Below, in pieces: positions 41,009 through 49,529 of a stretch of 63,186 nt of DNA (position 1 is its first letter; every line of letters starts with the position of its first letter). The stretch is taken from contig CAZANP010000002.1 of assembly GCA_964486555.1 (NCBI GenBank), forward strand, positions 1-63,186, written 5' to 3'. The stretch comes from 4484-232 sp964486555 (GTDB taxonomy: Bacteria > Thermotogota > Thermotogae > Thermotogales > Thermotogaceae). The translations under genes were made by a program, and so were the position numbers. The notes under the pieces were generated by a model. That model did not search any database, was not told the DNA's origin, and saw nothing but the letters and a program-made list of their open reading frames with translations.

Positions 41009-42274
41009 TTACCAGAGGCTCCTGAAGAAATCCAGGATTTTCTTCACAAAAGAAGTGGATTTTTGTGTTGAAGGCTGATACGGATTCTTAGTCATACAGA
41101 ATATACTTCCAAACGCCGCGGAGAAGGAAGGATCTGCTGATATATCTTCGGATCCCACAACAGGAGGATTACTTGACGTGCTGTAACTTCCTGTTCTCAC
41201 AGGCGCTTTGAAGACATCTGCTGCAAGATCTATCAACCTCGGAATCTTAGCCCCACCTCCTGTGAGAACGAGTCCACCTGGTATCCCAACGTCTCTAAAA
41301 TCGGGAATGGATATTTCGAGTTCTCTGTAAATCCTTCTGGCTTTGTTTAAAATCTCCCTCAAACGTGCATGAATTATCGTTGCAAGTTTTTTCTTGCCAA
41401 CACTTCTCACACTTCTTCCATCGAGTCCTCTGTACTCAACTTCCTCATCCTCGACATCCATGTATTGGGCGTTACCGTGAGTCATAAGGAGCCTTTCCGC
41501 TTCATCCATAGAAGTTCCGAGGATACTGGCGACATCTTTTATGACATGTTTTATACCAAGAGGGATTGAGACAACTTTTATTGGTACACCGTTCTGATAA
41601 GCTATGAAACTGGAAAAATTGTGACCAAGGTTTAAAACGACGACACCACTATCTTTTTCCATTTCCGAAAGTACACCTTCAGCGGATGCAACTGGAGATG
41701 CCGAAAAAGTTGGTTCGAATTCGAACACATCCATGAGGGAGTTTCTGTATATCTCACCTATTGAATAAGGAAGGACTACCACTATAAATTCTCCCTCCAG
41801 TTTCGTGGCGTTCATATCTATCGGGTTGAAAACCATCCTTCTACCGTCTATGAGAAACCTTTTTGGATATATATGAAAAACCATTCGACCATCATCTTCT
41901 GAAAGTTTCTCTATGGAGAGCTCCCTCAGCCTATCGACGTGTTCTGGAACTACATGGATCTTTTCACCTTCGTCCGAGAGGACGAGCTCGTTGGAAATGT
42001 TCACAATACCGAATTCGAAGCTACTGAAAGATATCACAAAATCTGAATTCATGACTTTTGGAGTCTGCTCAGACAACTCTTCAAGCAACCTGTTCAAAGA
42101 TTCCTTGAAAGCAACAGCGTCTTTTATCTCTCCCCCGTCTATTCCCCTGGATCTGACACTGGAATAGGCAAGGAGTTCCCATGTATCACCTTTCTTTCTC
42201 ATAACGATGCCTTTTAGATGGTAAGATCCTATATCGATGGATGTGAACATTTCATATTTGGCCATCCTCATCAC
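41009..42274 (-). CDS. ftsA: cell division actin-like protein FtsA
   Basis: The membrane tether of the FtsZ ring. Phosphate 1 motif SIDIGSYHLKGIV, the inserted 1C domain (residues about 85-165), phosphate 2 VVVLNLGHNFSSFIAY, adenosine motif GIPGGLVLTGGGAKIPRL and a C-terminal amphipathic helix (FVKKILDFFRSLW) for membrane binding are all visible. The exact start among the first Met codons (MMRMAKYEM) is uncertain. It overlaps the ftsQ-like gene by 23 bases. Confidence 0.96.
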   Translation of the reverse strand: MMRMAKYEMFTSIDIGSYHLKGIVMRKKGDTWELLAYSSVRSRGIDGGEIKDAVAFKESLNRLLEELSEQTPKVMNSDFVISFSSFEFGIVNISNELVLSDEGEKIHVVPEHVDRLRELSIEKLSEDDGRMVFHIYPKRFLIDGRRMVFNPIDMNATKLEGEFIVVVLPYSIGEIYRNSLMDVFEFEPTFSASPVASAEGVLSEMEKDSGVVVLNLGHNFSSFIAYQNGVPIKVVSIPLGIKHVIKDVASILGTSMDEAERLLMTHGNAQYMDVEDEEVEYRGLDGRSVRSVGKKKLATIIHARLREILNKARRIYRELEISIPDFRDVGIPGGLVLTGGGAKIPRLIDLAADVFKAPVRTGSYSTSSNPPVVGSEDISADPSFSAAFGSIFCMTKNPYQPSTQKSTSFVKKILDFFRSLW

Positions 42275-42875
42275 CCCTCAAATCGACTATAACTCCATTA
42301 GGAGAAAGAAAATAAGTCCTTTTTGGTACCATCACATCAAAACTATCCTCAATCACGTTGAAGTATTTCCTCAGGTCTCCCCACTTACGAAAGTATATCA
42401 CTATTCCTTTTAACAAAATCACATATCTTTCCTTTAAGGAAATACCTGCCAGGATCGGACTGCGAATTATATCTTTAATATTATATAAAATTTTTTTGTC
42501 GGAAACCGAAAACTCCAAATCGATGATGTCCACATCCTGCAAAAAAGGAAATCTCATGAGATCGGATCTACTGGCCAATCCCAAGAGTTTACCGTTTAAG
42601 GAACAGGTGTAGTATCTGCCATCCAGATATACCACAAAACAGGGTTTTTCCTCCTCTACGAATATGGTACCATCCCTCAGCTTGAAGTCCTTAACTACCG
42701 GATGTGGAGGGACCTTGGGGACATTCGGAGCATATCTTGGAAACAAAGCAACAAACTTCATTGGTTCAATTTGATAGAACCTCTCTTTTTCAAAAGCTTG
42801 AATCCCTTTCCATATCAAAACAGCACACAGGAAAACCATCGTGAAAAAAAGAAAAGGTAGCACTTTCATCTTCAC
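42252..42875 (-). CDS. FtsQ-like divisome membrane protein without a clear POTRA domain
   Basis: A 207-residue bitopic protein. One transmembrane helix (about 5-23) is followed by an outer region that has no recognisable POTRA signature (FDVxxVxVxGN). The C-terminal half (YVILLKGIVIYFRKWGDLRKYFNVI, then a final strand FLSPNGVIVDLR) looks like the FtsQ beta domain (VxLxxGxxVxxG...DLxxKL). Position directly before ftsA and ftsZ, overlapping ftsA, supports the role. It could instead be a lineage-specific divisome protein. Confidence 0.6.
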   Translation of the reverse strand: MKMKVLPFLFFTMVFLCAVLIWKGIQAFEKERFYQIEPMKFVALFPRYAPNVPKVPPHPVVKDFKLRDGTIFVEEEKPCFVVYLDGRYYTCSLNGKLLGLASRSDLMRFPFLQDVDIIDLEFSVSDKKILYNIKDIIRSPILAGISLKERYVILLKGIVIYFRKWGDLRKYFNVIEDSFDVMVPKRTYFLSPNGVIVDLRGDEDGQI

Positions 42876-44764
42876 ACATCCAGATTGACCACTTTCAAAG
42901 CGTGCCTTTCTATGAACTCTCTTCTGCTCAGAACGTCACTTCCCATAAGAATTTCAAAGAGTCTATCGGCCTCTTCAGCATTTTCTATCGTCACTTTCAA
43001 TATCTTCCTCGTTTTTGGATCCATGGTTGTCTCCCAGAGTTGCTCAGGATTCATCTCACCGAGTCCTTTGTACCTCTGTACTTCATACCTTTTACTCTGA
43101 GTTTCAAGATCTCTCACGATCTCCCTCAATTCTTCGTCGCTATATAGATACATATCATTTCCATCCACTCTCACCCTGTATAGAGGGGGAAGAGCGATGT
43201 ATACCCTCCCTTCCTCTATCAAAGGTCTCATGTATCTGTAAAACAATGTGAGAAGAAGAGTTCTTATATGAGCTCCATCTATATCAGCGTCTGTCATTAT
43301 TATTATCTTTCCATATCGTAATTTTGAGATATCGAATTCATCTCCTATACTCGTTCCTATTGCTACTATGATATCACTTATTTGCTCATTTTTTAACAAC
43401 TTATCGAAAGAAGCTTTCTCAACATTCAGAATCTTACCTCTTATGGGAAGAATAGCCTGAAATTCCCTGTCCCTGGCTTGTTTTGCGGAACCTCCTGCAG
43501 AGTCACCTTCAACAATAAAAAGCTCGGACTTTTCAAAATCTGTTGTCGAACAGTCTGCCAATTTTCCTGGTAAAGAAGTATTTTCCAAAACATTCTTCCT
43601 TCTCACCATTTCTCTTGCTTTTTTTGCGGCTTCTCTCGCCCGCATAGCCTGATAGGCTTTGTTCAAGATAGTTTTTATCATCTGCGTGTCGGCATCGAAG
43701 ATTTTGGTGAGTTCCTCTTTCATGATCCTTGAGACGGCTTCATAAACCTCTTCGTTACCTAACTTCGACTTCGTCTGACCCTCAAATTCAGGATTCTTCA
43801 GGAAGACACTTATGATGGCGGTTAAGCCTTCTCTAACATCTTCTCCATGGAAAGATTGATCTTTCTTCAAAATGTTTAATTTTTTCCCATACTCGTTCAT
43901 TAATCTAGTGAGAGACGTTTTGAAAGCTGTGAGGTGGGTCCCACCATCGACAGTTCGAATGGTGTTTGCAAAGGATATGATGTCTTCCTCATAAGAATAT
44001 GTGTATTGCATGGAGACTTCTACCAATATACCATTTTTTTCACCTTTAAAATGAAGTATGTTGTGAAGAGTTTTTTTGCCTTTGTTGAGGTACTTAACAT
44101 ATTCTGAGATTCCTCCTTCGAATTTGAAACACTTCCTGATACCGTTTTCCTCGTCTTCGAAGATGATTCTCAAACCAGGTATGAGGAATGCCAGTTCTCT
44201 CAGACGATTTTCTAGGATATCCGAATCGAATTCTGTTGTGGAGAATATTTCTTTATCAGGTTTGAATCTGACAAGTGTACCGTGTTTGCTTGTTTCTCCG
44301 AACACTTCAACCGGTGTTTTCGGAACGCCTCTCTCGTATCTCTGTCTGTACACTTTTCCATCCCTAAAAACAAAAACCTCCATCCATTCGGAAAGGGCAT
44401 TAACAACGGAAACACCAACTCCATGCAACCCTCCACTTATCTTGTACGAATCTTTGGAAAATTTTCCACCAGCATGGAGTGTTGTCATTACGACTTCAAG
44501 GGCGCTTTTGCCTACCTCCGGATGTATGTCAACAGGTATTCCTCTTCCATCGTCCTCCACTTCCACACTTCCATCTATTTTCAAAGTAACCCTTATGTTC
44601 CTGCAATATCCAGCCAGAGCCTCATCTATACTGTTATCGACCACTTCGTAAACGAGATGATGAAGTCCTCTCTTCCCCGTTGAACCTATGTACATGCCTG
44701 GTCTTAACCTGACGGCTTCCAGACCTTTCAGAACTTTTATGCTCTTTGCTGTGTACTTTTCCAT
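42872..44764 (-). CDS. gyrB: DNA gyrase subunit B
   Basis: ATPase subunit of gyrase; 630 residues without the long insert of E. coli GyrB. The GHKL domain shows VYEVVDNSIDEALAG, DDGRGIPVDIHP and GGLHGVGVSVVNALS; the TOPRIM domain shows EGDSAGGSAKQ, ILPIRGKILNVEKA and MTDADIDGAHIRTLLL; the tail has QRYKGLGEMNPEQLWETTMDP. It follows the DUF721 gene by four bases and overlaps the ftsQ-like gene. ParE is an alternative but gene context and motifs favour gyrB. Confidence 0.95.
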   Translation of the reverse strand: MEKYTAKSIKVLKGLEAVRLRPGMYIGSTGKRGLHHLVYEVVDNSIDEALAGYCRNIRVTLKIDGSVEVEDDGRGIPVDIHPEVGKSALEVVMTTLHAGGKFSKDSYKISGGLHGVGVSVVNALSEWMEVFVFRDGKVYRQRYERGVPKTPVEVFGETSKHGTLVRFKPDKEIFSTTEFDSDILENRLRELAFLIPGLRIIFEDEENGIRKCFKFEGGISEYVKYLNKGKKTLHNILHFKGEKNGILVEVSMQYTYSYEEDIISFANTIRTVDGGTHLTAFKTSLTRLMNEYGKKLNILKKDQSFHGEDVREGLTAIISVFLKNPEFEGQTKSKLGNEEVYEAVSRIMKEELTKIFDADTQMIKTILNKAYQAMRAREAAKKAREMVRRKNVLENTSLPGKLADCSTTDFEKSELFIVEGDSAGGSAKQARDREFQAILPIRGKILNVEKASFDKLLKNEQISDIIVAIGTSIGDEFDISKLRYGKIIIMTDADIDGAHIRTLLLTLFYRYMRPLIEEGRVYIALPPLYRVRVDGNDMYLYSDEELREIVRDLETQSKRYEVQRYKGLGEMNPEQLWETTMDPKTRKILKVTIENAEEADRLFEILMGSDVLSRREFIERHALKVVNLDV

Positions 44765-44768
44765 AATC

Positions 44769-45047
44769 TCACCTCCTTTTCAAAACGACCTTCTTTACAA
44801 TTTCGATACCAGCTAGATCGTTGAACTTCCTTTTTATCTCATCCTTGAAGAAAGAAATTTCCATCAGCCATGCGGGATCGTCACAGGTTATTACCAGCGT
44901 GTTTCCATCGATGTACGGTGTTGTATGTCTTGCAACGTGTTCACCAACGATCTTTTCCCATTCTCTCAGCACCATTCGCGATTTTATCTGGAGGAACAAT
45001 TTACTTCTTCTAGCCAATTCATCGAATATCTCTCTTAACTCCTTCAT
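44769..45047 (-). CDS. DUF721/DciA-like protein
   Basis: A 92-residue DUF721 protein: LREWEKIVGEHVARHTTPYIDGNTLVITCDDPAWLMEISFFKDEI is the family core. DciA proteins in this family load the replicative helicase in bacteria lacking DnaC/DnaI, and they often neighbour gyrase or dnaA genes, as here with gyrB. The start at 45047 overlaps the aminotransferase stop as ATGA and has GGGAAGGGATCTC before it; a longer non-ATG start is open. Confidence 0.82.
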   Translation of the reverse strand: MKELREIFDELARRSKLFLQIKSRMVLREWEKIVGEHVARHTTPYIDGNTLVITCDDPAWLMEISFFKDEIKRKFNDLAGIEIVKKVVLKRR

Positions 45048-45880
45048 GAGATCCCTTCCCAATTTTCTTTTCTTTCTCTGATGAAATCTTCAAAATTCCT
45101 TCTCAACCTATCGGTTAGAGTACCAGTCCCCGTCTCAAAAAGAACCTTCTCTTCGATACCTTTTACAGGAACGATACCCACACTCGTGTGAGTTAAGAAA
45201 ACTTCATCGGCATTTATCAATTCCTTCAATTCCATCCACCTTTCCTCGATCGGAATCCCCAGTTCTCTAGCGAGGGCAATCACGTTCTCTCTGGTTACCC
45301 CATCCAATATACCCGAATCTACAGAAGGTGTTACGATCTTTCCTTTTTTCACAATGAAAACGTTACTGAACGTTCCTTCGCAGACCTGACCTTTAGGACC
45401 CAACATGATGTTATCGTAGCTATCCTTTATAAAAGTTCTTGCAAGTAAGATATCAGCGCGTGCTGTCATTTTCAATTGAGGCGGTATGGATAGAGGATCC
45501 GCTTTTCTAACACTTGATATACCTATTCTAACTCCTTGGGAAACGTCGATACCCTTCAATTGTGAGAATATGAAAAAAATTTTCCCGGATCTCGGGATTT
45601 GGAATACCTGTATTCTGCTTTCACTCCCCAATTTTTCTATACCATCGAGAACGATTTTCAGAAAATTTCTGAAATCTATTGAAATCTCTTCCCTCAAATA
45701 ACTCAAAGATCTTTTCATCCTATCAAAGTGTTTTTTCAAAGCGAAGGGTTTTCCATCGTATGTTCTTATAGTCTCGTACACCGCTCCATATACTTGTTTC
45801 TGAAAATCCCCGAAGGATAAATGCAAATCTTCAGGTTCAAGAAAAATGCCATCATGCCATATCAACACATTTTGAGACAA
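45044..45880 (-). CDS. class IV PLP aminotransferase / aminodeoxychorismate lyase-like
   Basis: A fold-type IV PLP enzyme (IlvE/PabC family). Visible are VYETIRTYDGKPFALKKHFDRM, the PLP lysine region PPQLKMTARADILLA, the glutamate-bearing NIMLGPKGQVCEGTFSNVF, SGILDGVTRENVIALA and FLTHTSVGIVPV. Substrate, branched-chain or D-amino acid or aminodeoxychorismate, is not resolved. I prefer the TTG at 45880, nine bases after GGAGG; ATG codons at 45898 and 45889 sit on or before that site. It overlaps mtaB by 29 bases. Confidence 0.82.
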   Translation of the reverse strand: MSQNVLIWHDGIFLEPEDLHLSFGDFQKQVYGAVYETIRTYDGKPFALKKHFDRMKRSLSYLREEISIDFRNFLKIVLDGIEKLGSESRIQVFQIPRSGKIFFIFSQLKGIDVSQGVRIGISSVRKADPLSIPPQLKMTARADILLARTFIKDSYDNIMLGPKGQVCEGTFSNVFIVKKGKIVTPSVDSGILDGVTRENVIALARELGIPIEERWMELKELINADEVFLTHTSVGIVPVKGIEEKVLFETGTGTLTDRLRRNFEDFIRERKENWEGIS

Positions 45881-47135
45881 TTCCTTCATCCTCCACATAC
45901 TTCACCAAGACTTTTCTAAATTCACCAGCTTTACCACCGAAAAATTCGTGATGAACGTAGTATTCATCGTAACCACTGGATATACCGCCGATACTTTTCT
46001 CAACGAGGACTCGTCTGACCATTCCAATCCCTTTTCTTTTGTATTCCCTACTGGTAACTTTTGCTAGTTCCAGTAATTTTTCCAATCTCTCTTTTTTCAC
46101 ATTCCCCGGTATCTGACCATCCATCCTTGAAGCGGGTGTTCCATCCCTTGCAGAAAATCTAAAAGCATGCACTCTTGTGAAAAGAACTTTCTTCACAATT
46201 GCGAGAGTTTCTTCGAAATCCTCATCACTCTCACCAGGAAATCCCACGATAATATCAGTTGTTATAGAAAACAACGGATCTATCTTTCTCAACTTTTCAA
46301 CGGTTCTCAGATATTGTTCCGTTGTGTATCTTCTTCCCATAAGCCTGAGGATTCTATCGGAACCACTCTGAAGCGATAAATGAAGATGAGGACACAGCTT
46401 TTCACTTTGAAAGAGGTCTATCAAATCGTCACTGACGTCCTCAACATTCATTGAGCTGAGTCTTATCCTGTAATCTCCCTCCAACTTTAAAAGCTTCCTT
46501 AAAAGATTCACCAAATTTTCTCCAATGTCTATCCCGTAACGTCCCACGTTCACACCGGTTATCACAATTTCTCTGTATCCTCTTCTTATTAGCCCTTCAA
46601 TTTCCTCCACAACCAGCTCTGGCGGCTTACTTCTGACTTTCGTTCCTCGAGCCAGCCTTATGGCACAATACGTACAACTCCTATCGCATCCATCCTCAAC
46701 CTTTATGTAAGCCCTGGTCCTCTCTTCTATGCTTCCTCTCACTCTTTCTGTCAAAACTTTTTCTTCGTTGATATCGGATATCTCAACAATCCTCTTCCCG
46801 TTCAGAAGGTGTATATACTTTGAAATATTCTTCTTCTCCCTTATACCAAGTATCATATCCGCTTCCAGTTTTTTTGCTTCTTCCGGCTTCAACTGAACGT
46901 AACAACCTGTTACTATTATTTCCGAAGATTTATGCTCTCTTCTTATCCTTCTGAGGGTCTGTTTGAATTTCCTTTCAGCCTCCTTGGTTACAGCACATGT
47001 GTTGATGATATATACATCTGCTTCTATACCATCAGGAACGACTAGGAACCCTTCTTTTTCAAGCAACTCCGCCATGAGCTCACTCTCATACTGGTTCACT
47101 TTGCATCCGAATGTGAGTATCCTGACTTTTGTCAT
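45852..47135 (-). CDS. mtaB: tRNA t6A37 methylthiotransferase MtaB
   Basis: A radical SAM enzyme that adds methylthio to t6A37 of ANN-decoding tRNAs. The N-terminal UPF0004 domain has three cluster cysteines (FGCKVNQ, INTCAVT, VTGCYVQ). The radical SAM core has CDRSCTYCAIRLARGTKVRS and LHLSLQSGSD. The C-terminal TRAM domain runs from about 370. The FGCKVNQYES opening separates MtaB from MiaB and RimO. Length 427 is normal. Start ATG 47135 overlaps the CBS gene stop. Confidence 0.94.
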   Translation of the reverse strand: MTKVRILTFGCKVNQYESELMAELLEKEGFLVVPDGIEADVYIINTCAVTKEAERKFKQTLRRIRREHKSSEIIVTGCYVQLKPEEAKKLEADMILGIREKKNISKYIHLLNGKRIVEISDINEEKVLTERVRGSIEERTRAYIKVEDGCDRSCTYCAIRLARGTKVRSKPPELVVEEIEGLIRRGYREIVITGVNVGRYGIDIGENLVNLLRKLLKLEGDYRIRLSSMNVEDVSDDLIDLFQSEKLCPHLHLSLQSGSDRILRLMGRRYTTEQYLRTVEKLRKIDPLFSITTDIIVGFPGESDEDFEETLAIVKKVLFTRVHAFRFSARDGTPASRMDGQIPGNVKKERLEKLLELAKVTSREYKRKGIGMVRRVLVEKSIGGISSGYDEYYVHHEFFGGKAGEFRKVLVKYVEDEGIVSKCVDMA

Positions 47136-47584
47136 AATTCTTCCTTCCCCTCGAAAACACCCCGCAGAACGTCTATTCTCCTTATGACACCTACGAGACG
47201 AGAATTTTTATCTATAACTGGCAAAGTTTTCAATCCATGCCTTATTAGAAGATCTGCGGCCGTTATCAACGGATCATCCTCGTTAACCGTTATGGGAGGT
47301 TTGCTCATGAAATCGCTTATGGGTTTGTCCTTTATCCTGGAAAGATTCTTTATGAGCTGGTTCGTATCGGGTATGAACGAAGCGGATTGAAGTAACATGA
47401 AATAGCTGGGTACGGCGGCTTTTATGATGTCGTTTTCACTTATGAATCCCACCACCTTCATGTTATCGTTAACCACAGGTATTCCCGAAACAGATTGCTT
47501 TGATAGTATATGAATCACCCTTTCCACAGTTTCATCTTCAAAAACAGCCGATATATCGTAAACCATCATATCTTTCACTCTCAC
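47132..47584 (-). CDS. tandem CBS-domain protein
   Basis: A 150-residue protein that is just a CBS pair: MVYDISAVFEDETVERVIHILSKQSVSGIPVVND with VVGFISENDII, and PPITVNEDDPLITAADLLIRHGLKTLPVID with LVGVIRRIDVLRGV. Such pairs bind adenine nucleotides and regulate partners. The partner is unknown; it lies between a PfkB kinase and mtaB, with overlap at its stop and one base after the kinase. Confidence 0.92.
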   Translation of the reverse strand: MRVKDMMVYDISAVFEDETVERVIHILSKQSVSGIPVVNDNMKVVGFISENDIIKAAVPSYFMLLQSASFIPDTNQLIKNLSRIKDKPISDFMSKPPITVNEDDPLITAADLLIRHGLKTLPVIDKNSRLVGVIRRIDVLRGVFEGKEEL

Positions 47585-47585
47585 T

Positions 47586-48545
47586 TCACTTCACCCTTTC
47601 CACAGTGAAGGAGTATCTTTCCGCTTCAATGTCTTCTATAGAAGGCATTTCCTTGGATTTCTTCCTGGTTACAGCCACTGCAGCGGAGAACCCAAATTTT
47701 GCCATTTCCAGAAGATCCCATTTTTTCCTGAGAGCATGGTATACCATGCCCGCAACGTATGCATCTCCTGATCCAAGAAGGTGCGACTCTTCTAAGGGAA
47801 CTGTCATGGATATAAGCCAGATCCCTTCTTTAGTGGCCACTATATCGTTTTTTATCTTGTACGAAAGAACTGCAAGCTTTGCCCCATAATTGACTATTTC
47901 TTCGGCTGCCTCAACGTAATCCTCAAACTCTTCCAACTTTTGATCCAGAACGACCTGTTCTCCTCTCAAATCGGGTTTAACCACATCTGGACAGTTCTGT
48001 TTGATCGCTTTGGTGAGCAACGTGTTGGTGGCTTCCATGAAAACACATACATCCTTTTCCTTCGCTATTCCTGCAAGTTGTGCATATATCCCTTCATCAA
48101 CACCTATAGGAATGCTTCCTGATATGACAACGCAGTTTGCTCTTGAGAGAGACATTTTATATCTTCTTAAGAAATGATCGATATCCTCTTGTGATACAAT
48201 CGGTCCAGGTCCATTTATCTCCGTTATAGTGTCGTTAACTTCATCGATAATAGCTATGTTTTCTCGCGTTTCACCATCTATGTGAACGAAGTTTGTTGTT
48301 ATCCGCTTATCGATCTTTCTTAACTCCTCTAGAACGATTCTTCCAACGTATCCTCCTAATATACCCATAGCTATTGAAGGAATTCCCAATTTTGCGAGAG
48401 CTATCGAAACATTTATCCCCTTCCCTCCCGGGGACATTCTCGCTCTCTCAAGGCTTCGCAATCTATGAAGTTTGTTGAGTTCAAAGTTGTCGATGTATAT
48501 TTCCCTGTCTAGCGCGGGATTCAAAGTGACAGTCAAAACTTCCAA
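47586..48545 (-). CDS. PfkB-family sugar kinase, 1-phosphofructokinase-like
   Basis: A 319-residue ribokinase-fold kinase. The N-terminus TVTLNPALDREIYIDNFELNKLHR and SPGGKGINVSIALAKLGI are typical of 1-phosphofructokinase and tagatose-6-phosphate kinase. The C-terminal catalytic motif reads ESHLLGSGDAYVAGMVY, GSGD in place of the usual GAGD. Substrate is probably a phosphosugar. It resembles T. maritima TM0828 in context (next to an ABC ATPase and mtaB). No PTS genes are near. Confidence 0.86.
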   Translation of the reverse strand: MEVLTVTLNPALDREIYIDNFELNKLHRLRSLERARMSPGGKGINVSIALAKLGIPSIAMGILGGYVGRIVLEELRKIDKRITTNFVHIDGETRENIAIIDEVNDTITEINGPGPIVSQEDIDHFLRRYKMSLSRANCVVISGSIPIGVDEGIYAQLAGIAKEKDVCVFMEATNTLLTKAIKQNCPDVVKPDLRGEQVVLDQKLEEFEDYVEAAEEIVNYGAKLAVLSYKIKNDIVATKEGIWLISMTVPLEESHLLGSGDAYVAGMVYHALRKKWDLLEMAKFGFSAAVAVTRKKSKEMPSIEDIEAERYSFTVERVK

Positions 48546-48551
48546 AAAATC

Positions 48552-49253
48552 TCACCCCTCTAGAACGAAGAATTCAGGTACACCTTCATATTCGATTTTA
48601 CCATCTCTCATGACAACCAACAAATCTGCTATAGGTAGGAATCTCTGATGAAATCTAGTACTGATGATCATCGTACTTTCGCGATTCAGCATTTTCAACT
48701 TTCTGGATACACGCTCCAAATTCTCATCGTCGAGGTGATCCAAAATGCTGTCTATGAGGATCACCTGAGGAGATTTAACGGAGAGGAAAAAGAGAAGGAG
48801 CATGATCTTATCGGCGGGATAGAAATACTTAAGGGGGGTATTCAAACCTTTATCCAAATTCCTCAATATCTCGAAATCATCCAGTTCTTTCGAAAAATCT
48901 TCCAGAGAAAAATCGTTACCCTTAAACCCAAGTTCCACAAAGTCCTTGAAAGAGAGCTCATCCATCGCTTCCAGAAAGGAAGTATCAACATACGTGATCT
49001 GTTTTCTCAAAAACTTCACATCGAAATCCTTTAAGTTTTTTCCATTGAAAAAGATTTCTCCTTTCTCTACAAGAGAATAATAGATCTCCTCGTTCAACCT
49101 AACCAGTGACCTAAGAAGAGTCGATTTTCCAGAACCTCTAGGACCGTATATAAGAATCACTTTGCCTTCTTCAAGAGATAGATTTATATTTGAAAGAACA
49201 TCAATATTTTCCACGATCAGGGAATAATCGTTGAACTCAATCAGACCTTTCAT
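48552..49253 (-). CDS. degenerate ABC-type ATPase
   Basis: A 233-residue ABC-fold protein. Walker A is good (YGPRGSGKSTLLR) and the Q-loop reads RKQITYVDTSF. The LSGGQ signature is absent; the region reads TPLKYFYPADKIML. Walker B reads VILIDSILDHLD, with Ser where the catalytic Glu should be, and the switch His region reads ISTRFH. It can probably bind ATP but hydrolyse poorly. No permease adjoins. The ATG at 49253 overlaps a mini-ORF by 17 bases and suggests coupling. Confidence 0.75.
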   Translation of the reverse strand: MKGLIEFNDYSLIVENIDVLSNINLSLEEGKVILIYGPRGSGKSTLLRSLVRLNEEIYYSLVEKGEIFFNGKNLKDFDVKFLRKQITYVDTSFLEAMDELSFKDFVELGFKGNDFSLEDFSKELDDFEILRNLDKGLNTPLKYFYPADKIMLLLFFLSVKSPQVILIDSILDHLDDENLERVSRKLKMLNRESTMIISTRFHQRFLPIADLLVVMRDGKIEYEGVPEFFVLEG

Positions 49254-49398
49254 CACTTGTTTCCTTCTTTCTCAATTTTTCCATCATCAACCTTTTCTTG
49301 AACTCTTCCATGGCTTCCTTGTTTCCTTCTTTCATCATCCTGAGCAACTCTATTTGAGAAGCTATTCTAGGATTCCTAACTTCCTTCTTTTCCTCCAC
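49237..49398 (-). CDS. 53-residue charged helical mini-protein
   Basis: GTG at 49398, eight bases after GAGAGGTG, opens a 53-codon frame ending TGA at 49237. The peptide is almost all helix-forming and highly charged (MEEKKEVRNPRIASQIELL, then MMKEGNKEAMEEFKKRLMM), with no signal or membrane segment. It overlaps the ABC-like gene by 17 bases and the other mini-ORF by 37. I know no family. Protein-like composition and the ribosome site support it. Confidence 0.55.
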   Translation of the reverse strand: MEEKKEVRNPRIASQIELLRMMKEGNKEAMEEFKKRLMMEKLRKKETSDERSD

Positions 49399-49529
49399 CC
49401 TGCCATCACCTCTCGCCGTATCGATTCTAATTGAGCTGGTTTAAATGAGCATTTAAGTAACATTACAAATTGGCCTTTTTCCTCCAACAAGTCATGGACA
49501 TTATCTTTAAGGGTAGGATAGAGACTCAA
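49362..49529 (-). CDS. 55-residue mini-protein downstream of mrdA
   Basis: A frame from TTG 49529, overlapping the mrdA stop as TTGA, to TAG at 49362. It reads MSLYPTLKDNVHDLLEEKGQ, then FVMLLKCSFKPAQLESIRRE and a basic tail WRKRRK. The amphipathic pattern looks coded, but the start has no clear ribosome site, so it would depend on coupling to mrdA. An internal ATG at codon 23 lies 17 bases after GGAGG. Unknown family. Confidence 0.5.
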   Translation of the reverse strand: MSLYPTLKDNVHDLLEEKGQFVMLLKCSFKPAQLESIRREVMAGWRKRRKLGILE

